Source of the DNA: Sedimentibacter saalensis
GTDB taxonomy: Bacteria; Bacillota; Clostridia; Tissierellales; Sedimentibacteraceae
Direction: 5' to 3'
Assembly: GCF_007830175.1 (NCBI RefSeq)
Contig: NZ_VLKH01000004.1
Coordinates: 346,399 to 410,398, forward strand
Length of the DNA stretch: 64,000 nt
The notes beneath the pieces are model-generated. The model was given only the letters and a program-made list of their open reading frames with translations, made no database searches and had not been told where the DNA came from. Shown piece after piece: positions 41,422 to 50,202 of the stretch. Positions within the stretch are counted from its first letter, which is position 1; each line of letters starts with the position of its first letter. The translations under genes were made by a program, and so were the position numbers.

Positions 41422-43261
41422 AATCTATGTTTTTCACGTTCAGTGCTCTGAAGGAATTTAATATTGCTATTACGGCAACTCCCACATCGGCAAACACCGC
41501 TGCCCACATGGTAGCATAACCCATTGCCGATAAAAGAAGTATTAAAAGTTTGATTCCTATGGCAAAAATTATGTTTTGAGATGCAATCTTCAATGTTTTT
41601 TGTGATATTTTTATTGCAGTTGCTATTTTTGACGGTTCATCAGTCATTATGACAATGTCTGCTGCTTCTATGGCAGCATCTGAACCAAGTCCGCCCATTG
41701 CTATTCCTATATCAGCTCTTGCCAATACCGGTGCATCATTTATTCCGTCACCTACAAAAGCAAGCCGCCCTTTAGGAGATTTTTCTGTCAAAAGCTCTTC
41801 AACCTTTTCAACCTTGTCTGCAGGAAGAAGTTCAGCATAAACCTTGTCAAGTCCAAGTTCTCTTGCAGCCTTTTCTCCGGCCCTTAATGTATCTCCCGTA
41901 AGCATCACAATTTGTTTTATATTAATATTTTTAAGTTTCTTTATGGCGTTTTTTGAATCTTCCTTCACTTCATCTGCTATTACAATAAGACCGGCATAAA
42001 TATTCTCAACTACAACGTGAACAACAGTTCCTGAAAATTCATTTTTGTTGTATTCAATACCCATTTTCTCCATGAGTTTCACATTGCCTGCAGAAACTTT
42101 TTTTGAGTCTACAACTGCTGAAACTCCGTGTCCCGGAATTTCTTCAACATTTGATACTCTTTCTGCATTGATTTCCTTTTTATATGCTCTTTTCAATGAA
42201 GATGAAATAGGATGATTTGAATAATTTTCAGCATATGCTGTGAGTTCAAGAAGCTCCTGTTCAGAAATTCCTTCCGGATGGATTTCCTGGACGTTGAAAA
42301 CACCCTTTGTTAGGGTACCTGTTTTATCAAACACAACTATTTCAGTGTTTGCCAATGCTTCAAGGTAGTTGCTTCCCTTAACAAGTATTCCTTTTTTACT
42401 GGCTCCGCCTATTCCGCCGAAGAAGCTTAATGGAACTGAAATAACCAGTGCGCATGGACATGAAACAACCAGAAATGATAGTGCTCTGTAAATCCACTGG
42501 CTGAATGTTGCTTCTTTTATTATCAATGGTGGAACAACTGCCAAAAGTGCTGCTATTATAACAACCGTTGGTGTGTAGTATCTTGCAAATTTTGTTATGA
42601 ACTGTTCAGACTTGGACTTCTTGCTTCCTGCATTCTCAACAAGATCAAGAATTTTACTCACTGTCGATTCTTCAAATTCTTTGGTGACTCTTGCTGTAAC
42701 AAGTCCGTTTATATTGATGCAGCCGCTTAAGAGGTCGCTTCCTGCAATTATTTCTCTTGGAACAGATTCTCCCGTAAGTGCAGAAGTATCAAGCATTGAA
42801 CTTCCTTCAATAACTATTCCGTCAAGAGGCACCTTTTCTCCTGGTTTTATTACAATGATGTCCCCAATCTTCACATCTTCCGGGTCCATAACTTCAAGTC
42901 CGTCTTCTGTTTTTACGTTGGCATAGTCAGGTCTTATGTTCATTAATGCTGTAATAGATTTTCTGGACTGGCCAACAGCATAGCTTTGAAACAGCTCACC
43001 AATCTGATAAAACAACATTACAGCAACGCCTTCAGGAGCTTCTCCTATAGCAAATGCTCCAAGAGATGCCACGGCCATGAGAAAATTCTCATCAAACAAA
43101 TCTCCTCTTAAAATGTTTCTGAATGCATTGTTTACAACATCATACCCGGCAAACAGGTAGCTCACAACAAAAAATATTATTTTAAGTATTTCAACATTTA
43201 TAATTAATGCGGCTGCAAAAAAAATCGAGCTTAGCACAAGCCGCCAAACAAGTCTTTTCAT
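41420..43261 (-). CDS. cadA: Heavy-metal translocating P1B-type ATPase (Cd/Zn/Pb class)
   Basis: 613 residues. The transmembrane metal site is CPC (SCPCALVIS), the phosphorylation motif DKTGTLT, then the HP motif NHPISS and GDGINDAPVLA. The TGES actuator motif is ALTGESVP. Eight helices are expected. The CPC plus ArsR/CadC-type regulator indicates export of Cd, Zn or Pb. Unlike typical CadA (about 700 residues) it has no N-terminal metal-binding domain. A separate HMA protein gene lies 8 bp upstream and may supply it. Confidence 0.9.
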   Translation of the reverse strand: MKRLVWRLVLSSIFFAAALIINVEILKIIFFVVSYLFAGYDVVNNAFRNILRGDLFDENFLMAVASLGAFAIGEAPEGVAVMLFYQIGELFQSYAVGQSRKSITALMNIRPDYANVKTEDGLEVMDPEDVKIGDIIVIKPGEKVPLDGIVIEGSSMLDTSALTGESVPREIIAGSDLLSGCININGLVTARVTKEFEESTVSKILDLVENAGSKKSKSEQFITKFARYYTPTVVIIAALLAVVPPLIIKEATFSQWIYRALSFLVVSCPCALVISVPLSFFGGIGGASKKGILVKGSNYLEALANTEIVVFDKTGTLTKGVFNVQEIHPEGISEQELLELTAYAENYSNHPISSSLKRAYKKEINAERVSNVEEIPGHGVSAVVDSKKVSAGNVKLMEKMGIEYNKNEFSGTVVHVVVENIYAGLIVIADEVKEDSKNAIKKLKNINIKQIVMLTGDTLRAGEKAARELGLDKVYAELLPADKVEKVEELLTEKSPKGRLAFVGDGINDAPVLARADIGIAMGGLGSDAAIEAADIVIMTDEPSKIATAIKISQKTLKIASQNIIFAIGIKLLILLLSAMGYATMWAAVFADVGVAVIAILNSFRALNVKNID

Positions 43262-43269
43262 ATGTGCTC

Positions 43270-43491
43270 CTATAAGGCCTTAAATTTAACGTTAGGTTCG
43301 TATTTGTTCACTATTTTTTCTGCTGCAGCAATTATATGATCCATTTCGTCCTCATCGCCTTCAATTGTCATTTTAGTGGTCATAAAGCTCACAGTTGCAC
43401 TTTCTACTCCCTTAAGAGCATTGACTTCCCTTTCAATTTTTGCTGTGCAGTTTGCACAATCCAAGCCTTCAAGCATAAATTTCTTTTTCAT
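43270..43491 (-). CDS. Stand-alone HMA heavy-metal-binding protein
   Basis: 73 residues from ATG 43491, which has GGAGG five bases upstream. Ferredoxin-like HMA fold with GLDCANC as metal-binding loop (Cys11 and Cys14). Spacing to the ATPase gene is 8 bp. It appears to be the detached N-terminal domain of the ATPase or a metallochaperone delivering metal to it. Confidence 0.88.
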   Translation of the reverse strand: MKKKFMLEGLDCANCTAKIEREVNALKGVESATVSFMTTKMTIEGDEDEMDHIIAAAEKIVNKYEPNVKFKAL

Positions 43492-43512
43492 AACGTCCTC
43501 CAAATTTTTGTG

Positions 43513-43872
43513 TTATTTTTCTTTAATATGTTCCATTCCTATTTCAAAGATGTCTTTTACGTGATCATCCTTAAGAGAATAAAAAACAACTTTACCTTCT
43601 TTTCTGAATTTAACAAGATCTGCCTGCTTCAGATACCTGAGCTGATGAGAAATTGCCGACTTAGTCATATTTAATAAAACCGCTATGTCGCATACGCACA
43701 TTTCATGAGCATCAAGTGCAGATATTATTTTAAGCCTCGTGCTGTCTCCTAAAACCTTAAAAAAATCAGACAAATCATAAATATCCTCTTCAATTGGCAT
43801 TCTTGTTTTAACTTCTTCCAGAACATCTGCGTGTATCACTTCGCAATCACAGAATATTTCATCTTTTGACAA
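43513..43872 (-). CDS. ArsR/SmtB-family metal-responsive repressor (CadC-like)
   Basis: 119 residues starting at TTG 43872 behind AGGTGAT. The winged helix has TKSAISHQLRYLKQADLV as recognition region. Candidate soft-metal ligands are Cys8 and Cys10 (FCDCEV) near the N-terminus and Cys58 and Cys60 in CVCD of helix alpha-3. That is the alpha-3N site of CadC, which senses Cd, Pb or Bi. It heads the operon with the HMA protein and ATPase and has a double operator around its promoter. Confidence 0.88.
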   Translation of the reverse strand: MSKDEIFCDCEVIHADVLEEVKTRMPIEEDIYDLSDFFKVLGDSTRLKIISALDAHEMCVCDIAVLLNMTKSAISHQLRYLKQADLVKFRKEGKVVFYSLKDDHVKDIFEIGMEHIKEK

Positions 43873-43893
43873 ACAATCACCTGCTTTCTTTAG

Positions 43894-43950
43894 TTGAATA
43901 GTTGTTCAACTGTTATAATTATTATAGTTGAGCAACCATTCAATTGTCAA
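43894..43950 (-). promoter_or_regulatory. ArsR operon promoter with two operator dyads
   Basis: Minus strand TTGACA (43945-43950), 18-base spacer, TATAAT (43921-43926). Dyads TTGAATAGTTGTTCAA (43894-43909) and TTGAGCAACCATTCAA (43928-43943) lie one downstream of the -10 and one between -35 and -10. They are imperfect copies of each other in opposite orientation, as expected for cooperative ArsR-family binding. Confidence 0.72.
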
Positions 43951-44057
43951 TATTATTTTTATTTTTTTGAAAATTTTTCTAATGTTTGTACACAATTACT
44001 TTGTTGTGCATAAAATAATGTACAAGATTCTTGTAAATTATTTTGGAGTTTGATATT

Positions 44058-44741
44058 ATGTACAAAAAATTTAACAATCCAGTCGCTCAGGGAAACTTGG
44101 GTACATGGAGAAACAATGGATGCTGCGAACATCCTGATAATGAAGAAAATGAAGATACAGTACAAATCATCGAGGATGTTGACAGCGACAATACAATTGA
44201 CATCAGCACATCAATCAGCATAAGCCAGACAGCTACATCTGCCGGAGGTGCCGGTGGTGACGGCGGCGACGGCGGAGAAGGCGGAGGTGCTTCACAGGCA
44301 TACGGACTTATAGCTGTGGCAATAAATGAAATTGAAGCAGGCATTGAAATTCCTACAGTTCCTGATGCATTGGGTGAGGGAGATACTGCACTTGACGCTG
44401 AACAAGTTAAACAGCTTCAGCAGTCAAGACCTCATCAAAATGATGACGGCGCAACTGCTTCAGGAGGAGATGCTAACGGAGGTGCCGGTGGTGACGGCGG
44501 TAACGCAACATCTCTAAACTATGCATCTGTGGTAGTTGACAATGTTGTTATCATTAACAGCAATGTGGATGGCGACGGACAATATCCTGCATACACCATA
44601 GGAACAGGCAACAGGAAACTTGAAATAAGAGTGGATGAAAACGGAGAAGCTTTTGTCAATGGCGCAAAGATGGATGAACAAACATTGGGAGACGGCACAA
44701 AGGTATTAATTTTTAGAGACAGCAAAGTGCAAAATTCATAA
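44058..44741 (+). CDS. Gly-rich acidic repeat protein, unknown
   Basis: 227 residues from ATG 44058; the in-frame TTG at 44043 overlaps the only ribosome site, TTGGAG. The protein has no signal peptide or helix. It contains a Ser/Ile alternating stretch (about 49-60), then Gly/Asp-rich tracts at 62-77 (GGAGGDGGDGGEGGG) and 136-149. Each tract is followed by a short hydrophobic beta segment (AYGLIAVAIN, NYASVVVDN), which suggests an internal duplication. The end is a small hydrophilic beta-rich domain. Composition is like spore-coat, exosporium or curli-like structural proteins, but no family is recognised. A Cys-Cys-His segment (GCCEH) lies near residue 21. Confidence 0.65.
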   Translation: MYKKFNNPVAQGNLGTWRNNGCCEHPDNEENEDTVQIIEDVDSDNTIDISTSISISQTATSAGGAGGDGGDGGEGGGASQAYGLIAVAINEIEAGIEIPTVPDALGEGDTALDAEQVKQLQQSRPHQNDDGATASGGDANGGAGGDGGNATSLNYASVVVDNVVIINSNVDGDGQYPAYTIGTGNRKLEIRVDENGEAFVNGAKMDEQTLGDGTKVLIFRDSKVQNS

Positions 44742-44756
44742 AATGTTATAAAAAAT

Positions 44757-44774
44757 AGGGCGTTTAGGCGCCCT
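44757..44774. terminator. Shared terminator between convergent genes
   Basis: Stem AGGGCG/CGCCCT (44757-44762 and 44769-44774). A good T-tract follows on the minus strand (ATTTTTT). The plus-strand tract is weaker (TTTACT). Confidence 0.7.
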
Positions 44775-44778
44775 TTAC

Positions 44779-45072
44779 TCATATGTCCGAATCTGTTCCG
44801 TGGGAAAAGTCAATAATTTCTGATTGAGACATTATCGCTCCCGTTTCTTTAAATTCAACAATCTCGTCATCTTCAAGTCCTTCGCCTGCAGGCATTTCAT
44901 CTGCACCGGGACTTGATGTTTCATTGACTCCATCACCTGTTCTTCCGCTTTCATCAACAATCCATAACCGGTTGAACGGAGATCTTGTTCCTTCCTTCAA
45001 ATTATATTTTTCAGCAACTTGTTCATCAATGGGGACTAGACCCCCGTCTGTTTTCAAAAATAATTTTTTCAT
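44779..45072 (-). CDS. Small acidic protein, unknown
   Basis: 97 residues behind an excellent AAGGAGATATC site. It begins MKKLFLKTDGGLVPIDEQVAEKYNL, with no signal peptide, and contains RSPFNRLWIVDESG; the second half is very acidic and low in hydrophobic residues. It is convergent with the Gly-rich protein gene and shares its terminator. The two may belong together, but nothing in the sequence proves it. I recognise no family. Confidence 0.6.
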   Translation of the reverse strand: MKKLFLKTDGGLVPIDEQVAEKYNLKEGTRSPFNRLWIVDESGRTGDGVNETSSPGADEMPAGEGLEDDEIVEFKETGAIMSQSEIIDFSHGTDSDI

Positions 45073-45252
45073 GATATCTCCTTACATTTATAAATATAAA
45101 TTTAAGTACTTATATTATAGTAGTATTGCCGATAAAAGTAAAATTCATAATTTTTCATTTCCAATTATTTTTATTTTTCATGTGACTTAATCACTGTTAA
45201 ATATCCATTAAGTGATAAAATGAGTTTATAATAAATCAAGGAGATGGAATAT

Positions 45253-45561
45253 ATGAGTACAATAAAAATTACAAAAGACAACTTCGAACAGGAAGTTTTA
45301 AATTCAGATAAGCCAGTATTGCTGGATTTCTGGGCTTCATGGTGCACACCGTGCAAAATGGTTTCTCCTGTTGTTGATGAAATTGCCAGTGAAGTAACCA
45401 ATGCAAAAGTCGGAAAAGTTAACATTGATGAACAGCCTGAACTTGCATCTGCATTTGGAATAATGAGCATTCCTACACTTGCAGTAATGAAGAACGGAAA
45501 AGTTGTAAACAGCATGGTAGGAGTAAGGCCTAAGGCATCAATCCTAAAAATGCTTGCATAA
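45253..45561 (+). CDS. trxA: Thioredoxin
   Basis: 102 residues from ATG 45253, nine bases after AAGGAG; the ATG at 45244 touches the ribosome site. Standard thioredoxin fold: LLDFWASWCTPCKMVSPV holds the redox pair, and the cis-Pro is in IMSIPTLAVMKNG. The active site is CTPC instead of CGPC, a variant expected to alter redox potential slightly. It has its own terminator and no thioredoxin reductase nearby. Confidence 0.93.
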   Translation: MSTIKITKDNFEQEVLNSDKPVLLDFWASWCTPCKMVSPVVDEIASEVTNAKVGKVNIDEQPELASAFGIMSIPTLAVMKNGKVVNSMVGVRPKASILKMLA

Positions 45562-45585
45562 TATAGCAGTCACCTCTTAAAATTG

Positions 45586-45615
45586 GAAAAAGGCAGCAAT
45601 GGGAGCTGCCTTTTT
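45586..45615. terminator. Bidirectional terminator after thioredoxin
   Basis: A-tract, stem GGCAGC (45592-45597) with GCTGCC (45605-45610), T-tract. It serves trxA and the convergent ECF gene. Confidence 0.85.
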
Positions 45616-45640
45616 GTTGTTCACTTTTTATTTAAATAAA

Positions 45641-46228
45641 TCACATAATGTTTCTTTCAAGTTTTTCAAATACTCCTGCTGACTTCAGTGCAGGCCTTAT
45701 GGTCAGGGACAGAGCAATTGAAGCTATTACAGCTATTACAGCATTTGTTGATGAAACCATGAACTTTGTTACTGCAACTGCAGCCACTGCTTCCCAAGTG
45801 CTTTGCAGCACAACATACTGAAGAATAATTGTCTTTGATATATAAAGCGCTACATATAGAAAAGCTCCTACAACAGCAGCAACTATGTTTACTTTTTTGT
45901 TCTCACCGTTGTAGCTTCCCATGTGAGAAATTTTCCCCGCTACGTAACCCATTGCAAATTTCATAATAAAAGTGATCCAAAATTCCGGAGCAAAAGCCGG
46001 ATCAAACAAGTCAAATATTGCAGAGCCAAAACCTGCAGCCAGTCCTCCCACTGTTCCTCCAAACAAAAGTCCGCTTAAGATACACATGACATTCCCAAGA
46101 TGAAGCATAGTCTTCCCAAGAGGTGTGGGGATTTCAATCCTGAAATTCGTCGCAACAAAAACCATCGCTGCCATAAGACCCACAACCGCCATTTTATATA
46201 CTGAATATTTTTTTGAGTTCTCTTTCAT
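45641..46228 (-). CDS. ECF transporter S component
   Basis: 195 residues with about six membrane helices. The N-terminal TM (VGLMAAMVFVATNFRIEIP) and the GLLFGGTVGGLAAGFGSAIFDL segment are typical of S components of energy-coupling factor importers (PF12822-like). These capture a vitamin or metal and share a common ATPase/T module encoded elsewhere. AGGAGG precedes the ATG. No riboswitch is visible in the short leader, so the substrate is not predicted. Confidence 0.82.
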   Translation of the reverse strand: MKENSKKYSVYKMAVVGLMAAMVFVATNFRIEIPTPLGKTMLHLGNVMCILSGLLFGGTVGGLAAGFGSAIFDLFDPAFAPEFWITFIMKFAMGYVAGKISHMGSYNGENKKVNIVAAVVGAFLYVALYISKTIILQYVVLQSTWEAVAAVAVTKFMVSSTNAVIAVIASIALSLTIRPALKSAGVFEKLERNIM

Positions 46229-46320
46229 AACAGCCTCCTAATCATTTATACTTCCATTATACGATAGACTGATACTCTGTAAATATCCAGATTTGATATT
46301 TTTTAGCAGTACAGATTTAT

Positions 46321-47544
46321 TTATGCAAATATTGCAGTGAGTATGAATGCTGAACTGAAAAGCACAATCAAAGAAAACATGAGGTAGTATCTGTATTCCT
46401 TGTAAAGTTCAAGTGTTGTGACATTCATAAGCTGAATTGTAAAAGCCTGGCACAGATGAATGGGTGAAAAGAAATATCCTATAAATGCACTTGCAAAAGC
46501 AAAATAAACATATATATACAGCATGTTGCCTGCAACATTCAACTGGGAAACCATGGGTAGTATTATAGCCAAAGCAGCTGTCTGATTACCCGTAATGATA
46601 CCAAAGAATACAGATGAAACAAGAAATATTACCAATACAGAAAATGTGCTGTTGCTTTGTTTAAACAGATTTCCAAAAATCAGTAAAAGATCGTCCATTT
46701 TCAAAATCATTTCTTTAAGAAGCAATATTATTGCAACCATAAGAACTGTATGCCAGTTGATTGACTTAATGGTGATTTTCACAAAATCTTTTTTATCGCT
46801 TAGAAAATAAACGCATACAACGCTCACAATCATAGTAATATAAAATGGCAATCCTGTTAAAGCATTTAATATTACGCAAATAGTGATTGGGGATGTATAC
46901 AAAAGAAGTTTTAAAAAGTTCTTGCCCAGATCTTTTTTATGAGTTGATTTTTCACTTTCTATATTTTTTATGTAAAGCAAGTATCCTACAAAAAACATCG
47001 GTACAACATATGCAAGATTGAACATAACCAGTTTTGTAATGTTTATTTCAGGCATTGAACTGGCAATTACCAAAAGGCCTGTTGAAAACGGAAGCAAAAA
47101 CATGGCGACGTGCCTGAACACAAGATTAATGGCAGCGCGCTTCGGCGGAGCAATATTCATTTCCTCCCCCAGATTATTTATAAATGGTGCAGACAACAAT
47201 GCTCCCCCGGGTATTATAAGAATGCCGATTAAAGCGGGTATTATCATAAGAATTATTTTTTTGCTGCTTACTATGAGCAAAATAGTTTCTACTATTTTGT
47301 CAAGAGTTTTGTAGTGTTTCATGAGGCCACCAAGAACACTCACCATGAGTATGGTAAGTACAGTGCTAAGTGATGATCCTTTAAAGACCTCAGCTAAAGA
47401 TTGTGCTGTGCCTTCAAATCCTATTCCTGAAATTATTGCCAGAACACCTGCCGAAATCAATAATATATAGCTCAGCTTAAGTTTAGTCCTGCCCAGCACT
47501 GGAATCAATAAAAATGATATTATTACGGATGCCAATTGAATCAT
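46321..47544 (-). CDS. DUF401-family membrane permease
   Basis: 407 residues from ATG 47544, behind AGGAAGGGG. Around ten to eleven membrane helices. The segment IIPGGALLSAPFINNLGEEMNI and the conserved ITGNQTAALAIILPM match DUF401, a branch of the ion-transporter superfamily of anion/proton symporters. Substrate unknown. It sits between the ECF component and a RocB-like peptidase on the same strand, so peptide, amino-acid or acid transport is possible. Confidence 0.72.
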   Translation of the reverse strand: MIQLASVIISFLLIPVLGRTKLKLSYILLISAGVLAIISGIGFEGTAQSLAEVFKGSSLSTVLTILMVSVLGGLMKHYKTLDKIVETILLIVSSKKIILMIIPALIGILIIPGGALLSAPFINNLGEEMNIAPPKRAAINLVFRHVAMFLLPFSTGLLVIASSMPEINITKLVMFNLAYVVPMFFVGYLLYIKNIESEKSTHKKDLGKNFLKLLLYTSPITICVILNALTGLPFYITMIVSVVCVYFLSDKKDFVKITIKSINWHTVLMVAIILLLKEMILKMDDLLLIFGNLFKQSNSTFSVLVIFLVSSVFFGIITGNQTAALAIILPMVSQLNVAGNMLYIYVYFAFASAFIGYFFSPIHLCQAFTIQLMNVTTLELYKEYRYYLMFSLIVLFSSAFILTAIFA

Positions 47545-47638
47545 AGTCGTTCCCCTTCCTAATTTGTTATATAAATTATATTTCATATAAGAAAATATTA
47601 CAATATATTAAAATTTTATCAATTTCGATACAAAAACA

Positions 47639-47793
47639 GCCTCCAGTGGAGGCTTAGTTTGATGATAAGTATAAATTGGGCGTTCATACTTAGAGCTTGC
47701 TCAATCTCATGTTTTCGATAATGTGAGATCCTCGCTATCGTTCAGGATGACAGCGTCAGGTTGGACAATATTCCAATGGAAGCTTTCTTTCAA
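47639..47793 (-). repeat. Terminator-nested small repeat element, copy B4 (degenerate)
   Basis: GCCTCCAGTGGAGGC (47639-47653) is, on the minus strand, a terminator stem followed by TGTTTTTG. A diverged copy, TTCCAATGGAAGCTT (47771-47785), lies on the other side of the element. The insert begins GATGATAAGT (47661) and keeps the core GAGATCC...GTTCAGGATGACAGCGTCAGG but has lost part of the left half. It belongs to the same family as 16899, 34473 and 41256. Confidence 0.65.
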
Positions 47794-49392
47794 TTAAATA
47801 GTGTTAATCAATTTTCTTATTAATTCGGGAACTGTTTTTTCAACATCCGGCATATATACTCTTTCATAAATTGTATGATATTCCTTTCCCCATGGGCCAA
47901 GTACAATCACAGGAGCAGAAATATTTTCAACATAATCAAATGGAATGTCGTAGATTTCCTTGGAAGTGACCATGTTAGACATAACTTCCTCCTCGCCCTT
48001 TCTGTTTGTGCATGATGTGTAGCTGCCATCGCTGATTCCCATGAAGTAGCTTTCCTTCTCTAATTTCAATCCATAATGCTCCGAAAGTACCTTTTCAATT
48101 GTGTTTTCAAATATCTCATTGTTATTTGAAAGATAGCTGTTGTTAACTGCAGGATAGTAAGGAGGAATTATTCCTATTACTGCAACAGGTTCTGTAATGG
48201 CTGAGAGCTCAATTATCCGTTTTACTATGAGAATTCCGGCATCCTGCATGGATATTTCGTTGTTTCTTACAAGTGTGTTTATGTTGTCAATTAATTCCTT
48301 CTTCAGAGTAATGTAATTATCATTGTTTTCGGATGCAATTTTTTCAATTTCTTCGAACTTATAGACCAATGGATTGTAACTTCTTTTATTATTCCCCTTA
48401 AGACTGTAGTTTTCATTTAATATGTCATATGCCTTGTTGTACTTGTCAATTACTGTCTTCATTGAATTTAAGCACATGTCCTTAACTTCTTCAATTATTT
48501 TTTCAGGAGTCTTGCTCTTTAAAAATTGATAGTTAAAAAACACCGAGCTGTATTCCGGAATTGATACGTCATATGTTTCCTTCATGTCTCTGGCATAAAG
48601 AACAGTAGGAGGAGGTGTTGTCATATTTCTGTCTGTTGAACACAAATGAGGATTAAGTTCCATGTTTGAAATTATCTCTGCCATAATGGCAGTTGAGTTC
48701 AAGCCTTCCATCACATCGCTTGAATGGGCTATTTTTCCCTTGACAACTATCAATGGCATAATTTTTCCAACAGAACCCAACGAAATTTTAAATGTGTCAG
48801 GTCCTTTCCTTCCATGTGGCTCAGTGATTACAACCAGCTTGTAATCAAGATTATACTTGTGTTTTAGTTCGCTGAGCAGTCTTGTTGACTGCCTCATGCC
48901 TGCAGACAGGTTTTCCTCGTCGTGAACACCAACAAACAAAACATTAACTTCACTGTTTATTTGTTCAAGAACACAGTCAATGTCTATAGCAATTCCTGCC
49001 TTCATGTCGCATGTTCCTCTGCCGAAAAGCCAGTCACTGTCTTTCAGATCATTTTTTGCATCATCGTGCAGGCTAAAGTCATTAAGTTTTTCTTTCAGTT
49101 CGTCAGGATTCAGTGCATAACTCTTTAAAGTGCCGTATGATTCTATTTCAACTGCATCATAATGTCCTGACAACACTATTGTTTTGTCAGTGGTACCCCG
49201 TCTTAGAGCCCACACTGCAGCCCTTCCCAAAAAGTCGTCGTTATGGTACATGCCGCAAAGTTCCGGATTTTTTCTGAAATATTCATCTTCTTTTATAATG
49301 CCATAAATGCACTGTGCCATGTCATTTTCTTTTACACTTCCCGTATCGCTTTGAACTTGAACAAGTCTGTAAAGAATCTCTCTAATATTCAT
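47794..49392 (-). CDS. M20-family peptidase, RocB-like
   Basis: About 532 residues from ATG 49392, which follows GAGGAT. Zinc-peptidase motifs are VLSGHYDAV, LFGRGTCDMKAGIA (metal-bridging Asp), GVHDEENLS (catalytic and ligand Glu) and a late His region, WGKEYHTIYER. The length and overall order match RocB of Bacillus, an arginine-utilisation-associated protein of the M20/M25/M40 group with no firmly proven reaction. An N-acyl amino acid or peptide deacylase role is likely. Confidence 0.82.
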   Translation of the reverse strand: MNIREILYRLVQVQSDTGSVKENDMAQCIYGIIKEDEYFRKNPELCGMYHNDDFLGRAAVWALRRGTTDKTIVLSGHYDAVEIESYGTLKSYALNPDELKEKLNDFSLHDDAKNDLKDSDWLFGRGTCDMKAGIAIDIDCVLEQINSEVNVLFVGVHDEENLSAGMRQSTRLLSELKHKYNLDYKLVVITEPHGRKGPDTFKISLGSVGKIMPLIVVKGKIAHSSDVMEGLNSTAIMAEIISNMELNPHLCSTDRNMTTPPPTVLYARDMKETYDVSIPEYSSVFFNYQFLKSKTPEKIIEEVKDMCLNSMKTVIDKYNKAYDILNENYSLKGNNKRSYNPLVYKFEEIEKIASENNDNYITLKKELIDNINTLVRNNEISMQDAGILIVKRIIELSAITEPVAVIGIIPPYYPAVNNSYLSNNNEIFENTIEKVLSEHYGLKLEKESYFMGISDGSYTSCTNRKGEEEVMSNMVTSKEIYDIPFDYVENISAPVIVLGPWGKEYHTIYERVYMPDVEKTVPELIRKLINTI

Positions 49393-49490
49393 TTTATCCT
49401 CTTCTTTTTTCCTATTTTTGTTCATTTACCAGAATTATACTATACACACATCACCACTTCAAACAATATTTCCACGGAAATACATTATTA

Positions 49491-49519
49491 TTGCAGCATA
49501 TAAAATGCAATGTTATAAT
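49491..49519 (+). promoter_or_regulatory. Promoter of the TraX-family gene
   Basis: TTGCAG (49491-49496), 17-base spacer, TATAAT (49514-49519), 30 bp upstream of the start. Confidence 0.6.
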
Positions 49520-49548
49520 TAATTATTAATTTATTACTGGAGATAAAA

Positions 49549-50202
49549 ATGAATGTTTTATTCTTGAAAGCAGTAGCTCTTGCTACAATGATAATTGACC
49601 ATTACGGAGCAATTTTTCACAGCGGAGAAAATATTTACAGAATCATAGGAAGAATTGCATTTCCTGTTTATTGCTTCCTTCTTGTGGAAGGTTACTTCCA
49701 CACAAGCAATGTGAAAAAATACGGCAAAAGATTATTATTATTTGCATTTATTTCAGAGATTCCGTTTGATTTGGCCTTTTACGGAAATGTGGGATTTGCT
49801 CACCAGAACATTTTCTTCACATTGTTCATAGGACTTTCTGCAATTTATTTCCTTGAAAAGAAGGACCAAAAATACAATTTCGATAAAAGAAGTCTAGTAA
49901 TTGCAGCAGCTGGAATTTTAGCAATGGTTCTTTCTGTTGACTACAGCATAATGGGAGTCATTTACATATTGTCATTTTATTTTACCAGGAATTTTTCTAA
50001 AAAAAGGCAATTGTTATACATGGCGGTAATAATGTTATTTACAAACCTCATGTCATCACCTCTGCAGCAATTTTCCCTGCTTGCTCTTCCTTTCATATAT
50101 TTTTACAACGGCGAACCGGGGCTTAAAAACAAGTTTCTGCAGATTATGTTTTATGCAGCCTATCCTCTTCACCTCCTGCTGTTTTACTTGTTAAACAAAT
50201 AA
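49549..50202 (+). CDS. TraX-family membrane protein
   Basis: 217 residues with six to seven membrane helices. Family hallmarks are the early IDHYGAIF motif, RIIGRIAFPVYCFLLVEGY, RLLLFAFISEIPFDLAF and AYPLHLLLFY at the end. TraX was named for pilin acetylation in F plasmids. Most chromosomal members in Firmicutes are uncharacterised acyltransferase-like membrane proteins. CTGGAG precedes the ATG. Confidence 0.87.
   Translation: MNVLFLKAVALATMIIDHYGAIFHSGENIYRIIGRIAFPVYCFLLVEGYFHTSNVKKYGKRLLLFAFISEIPFDLAFYGNVGFAHQNIFFTLFIGLSAIYFLEKKDQKYNFDKRSLVIAAAGILAMVLSVDYSIMGVIYILSFYFTRNFSKKRQLLYMAVIMLFTNLMSSPLQQFSLLALPFIYFYNGEPGLKNKFLQIMFYAAYPLHLLLFYLLNK

Noticed and set aside
44087-44344. Pro/Ser-rich minus-strand open frame.
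   Set aside because: It is the reverse image of the Gly-rich tract in the plus-strand gene and lacks a ribosome site.
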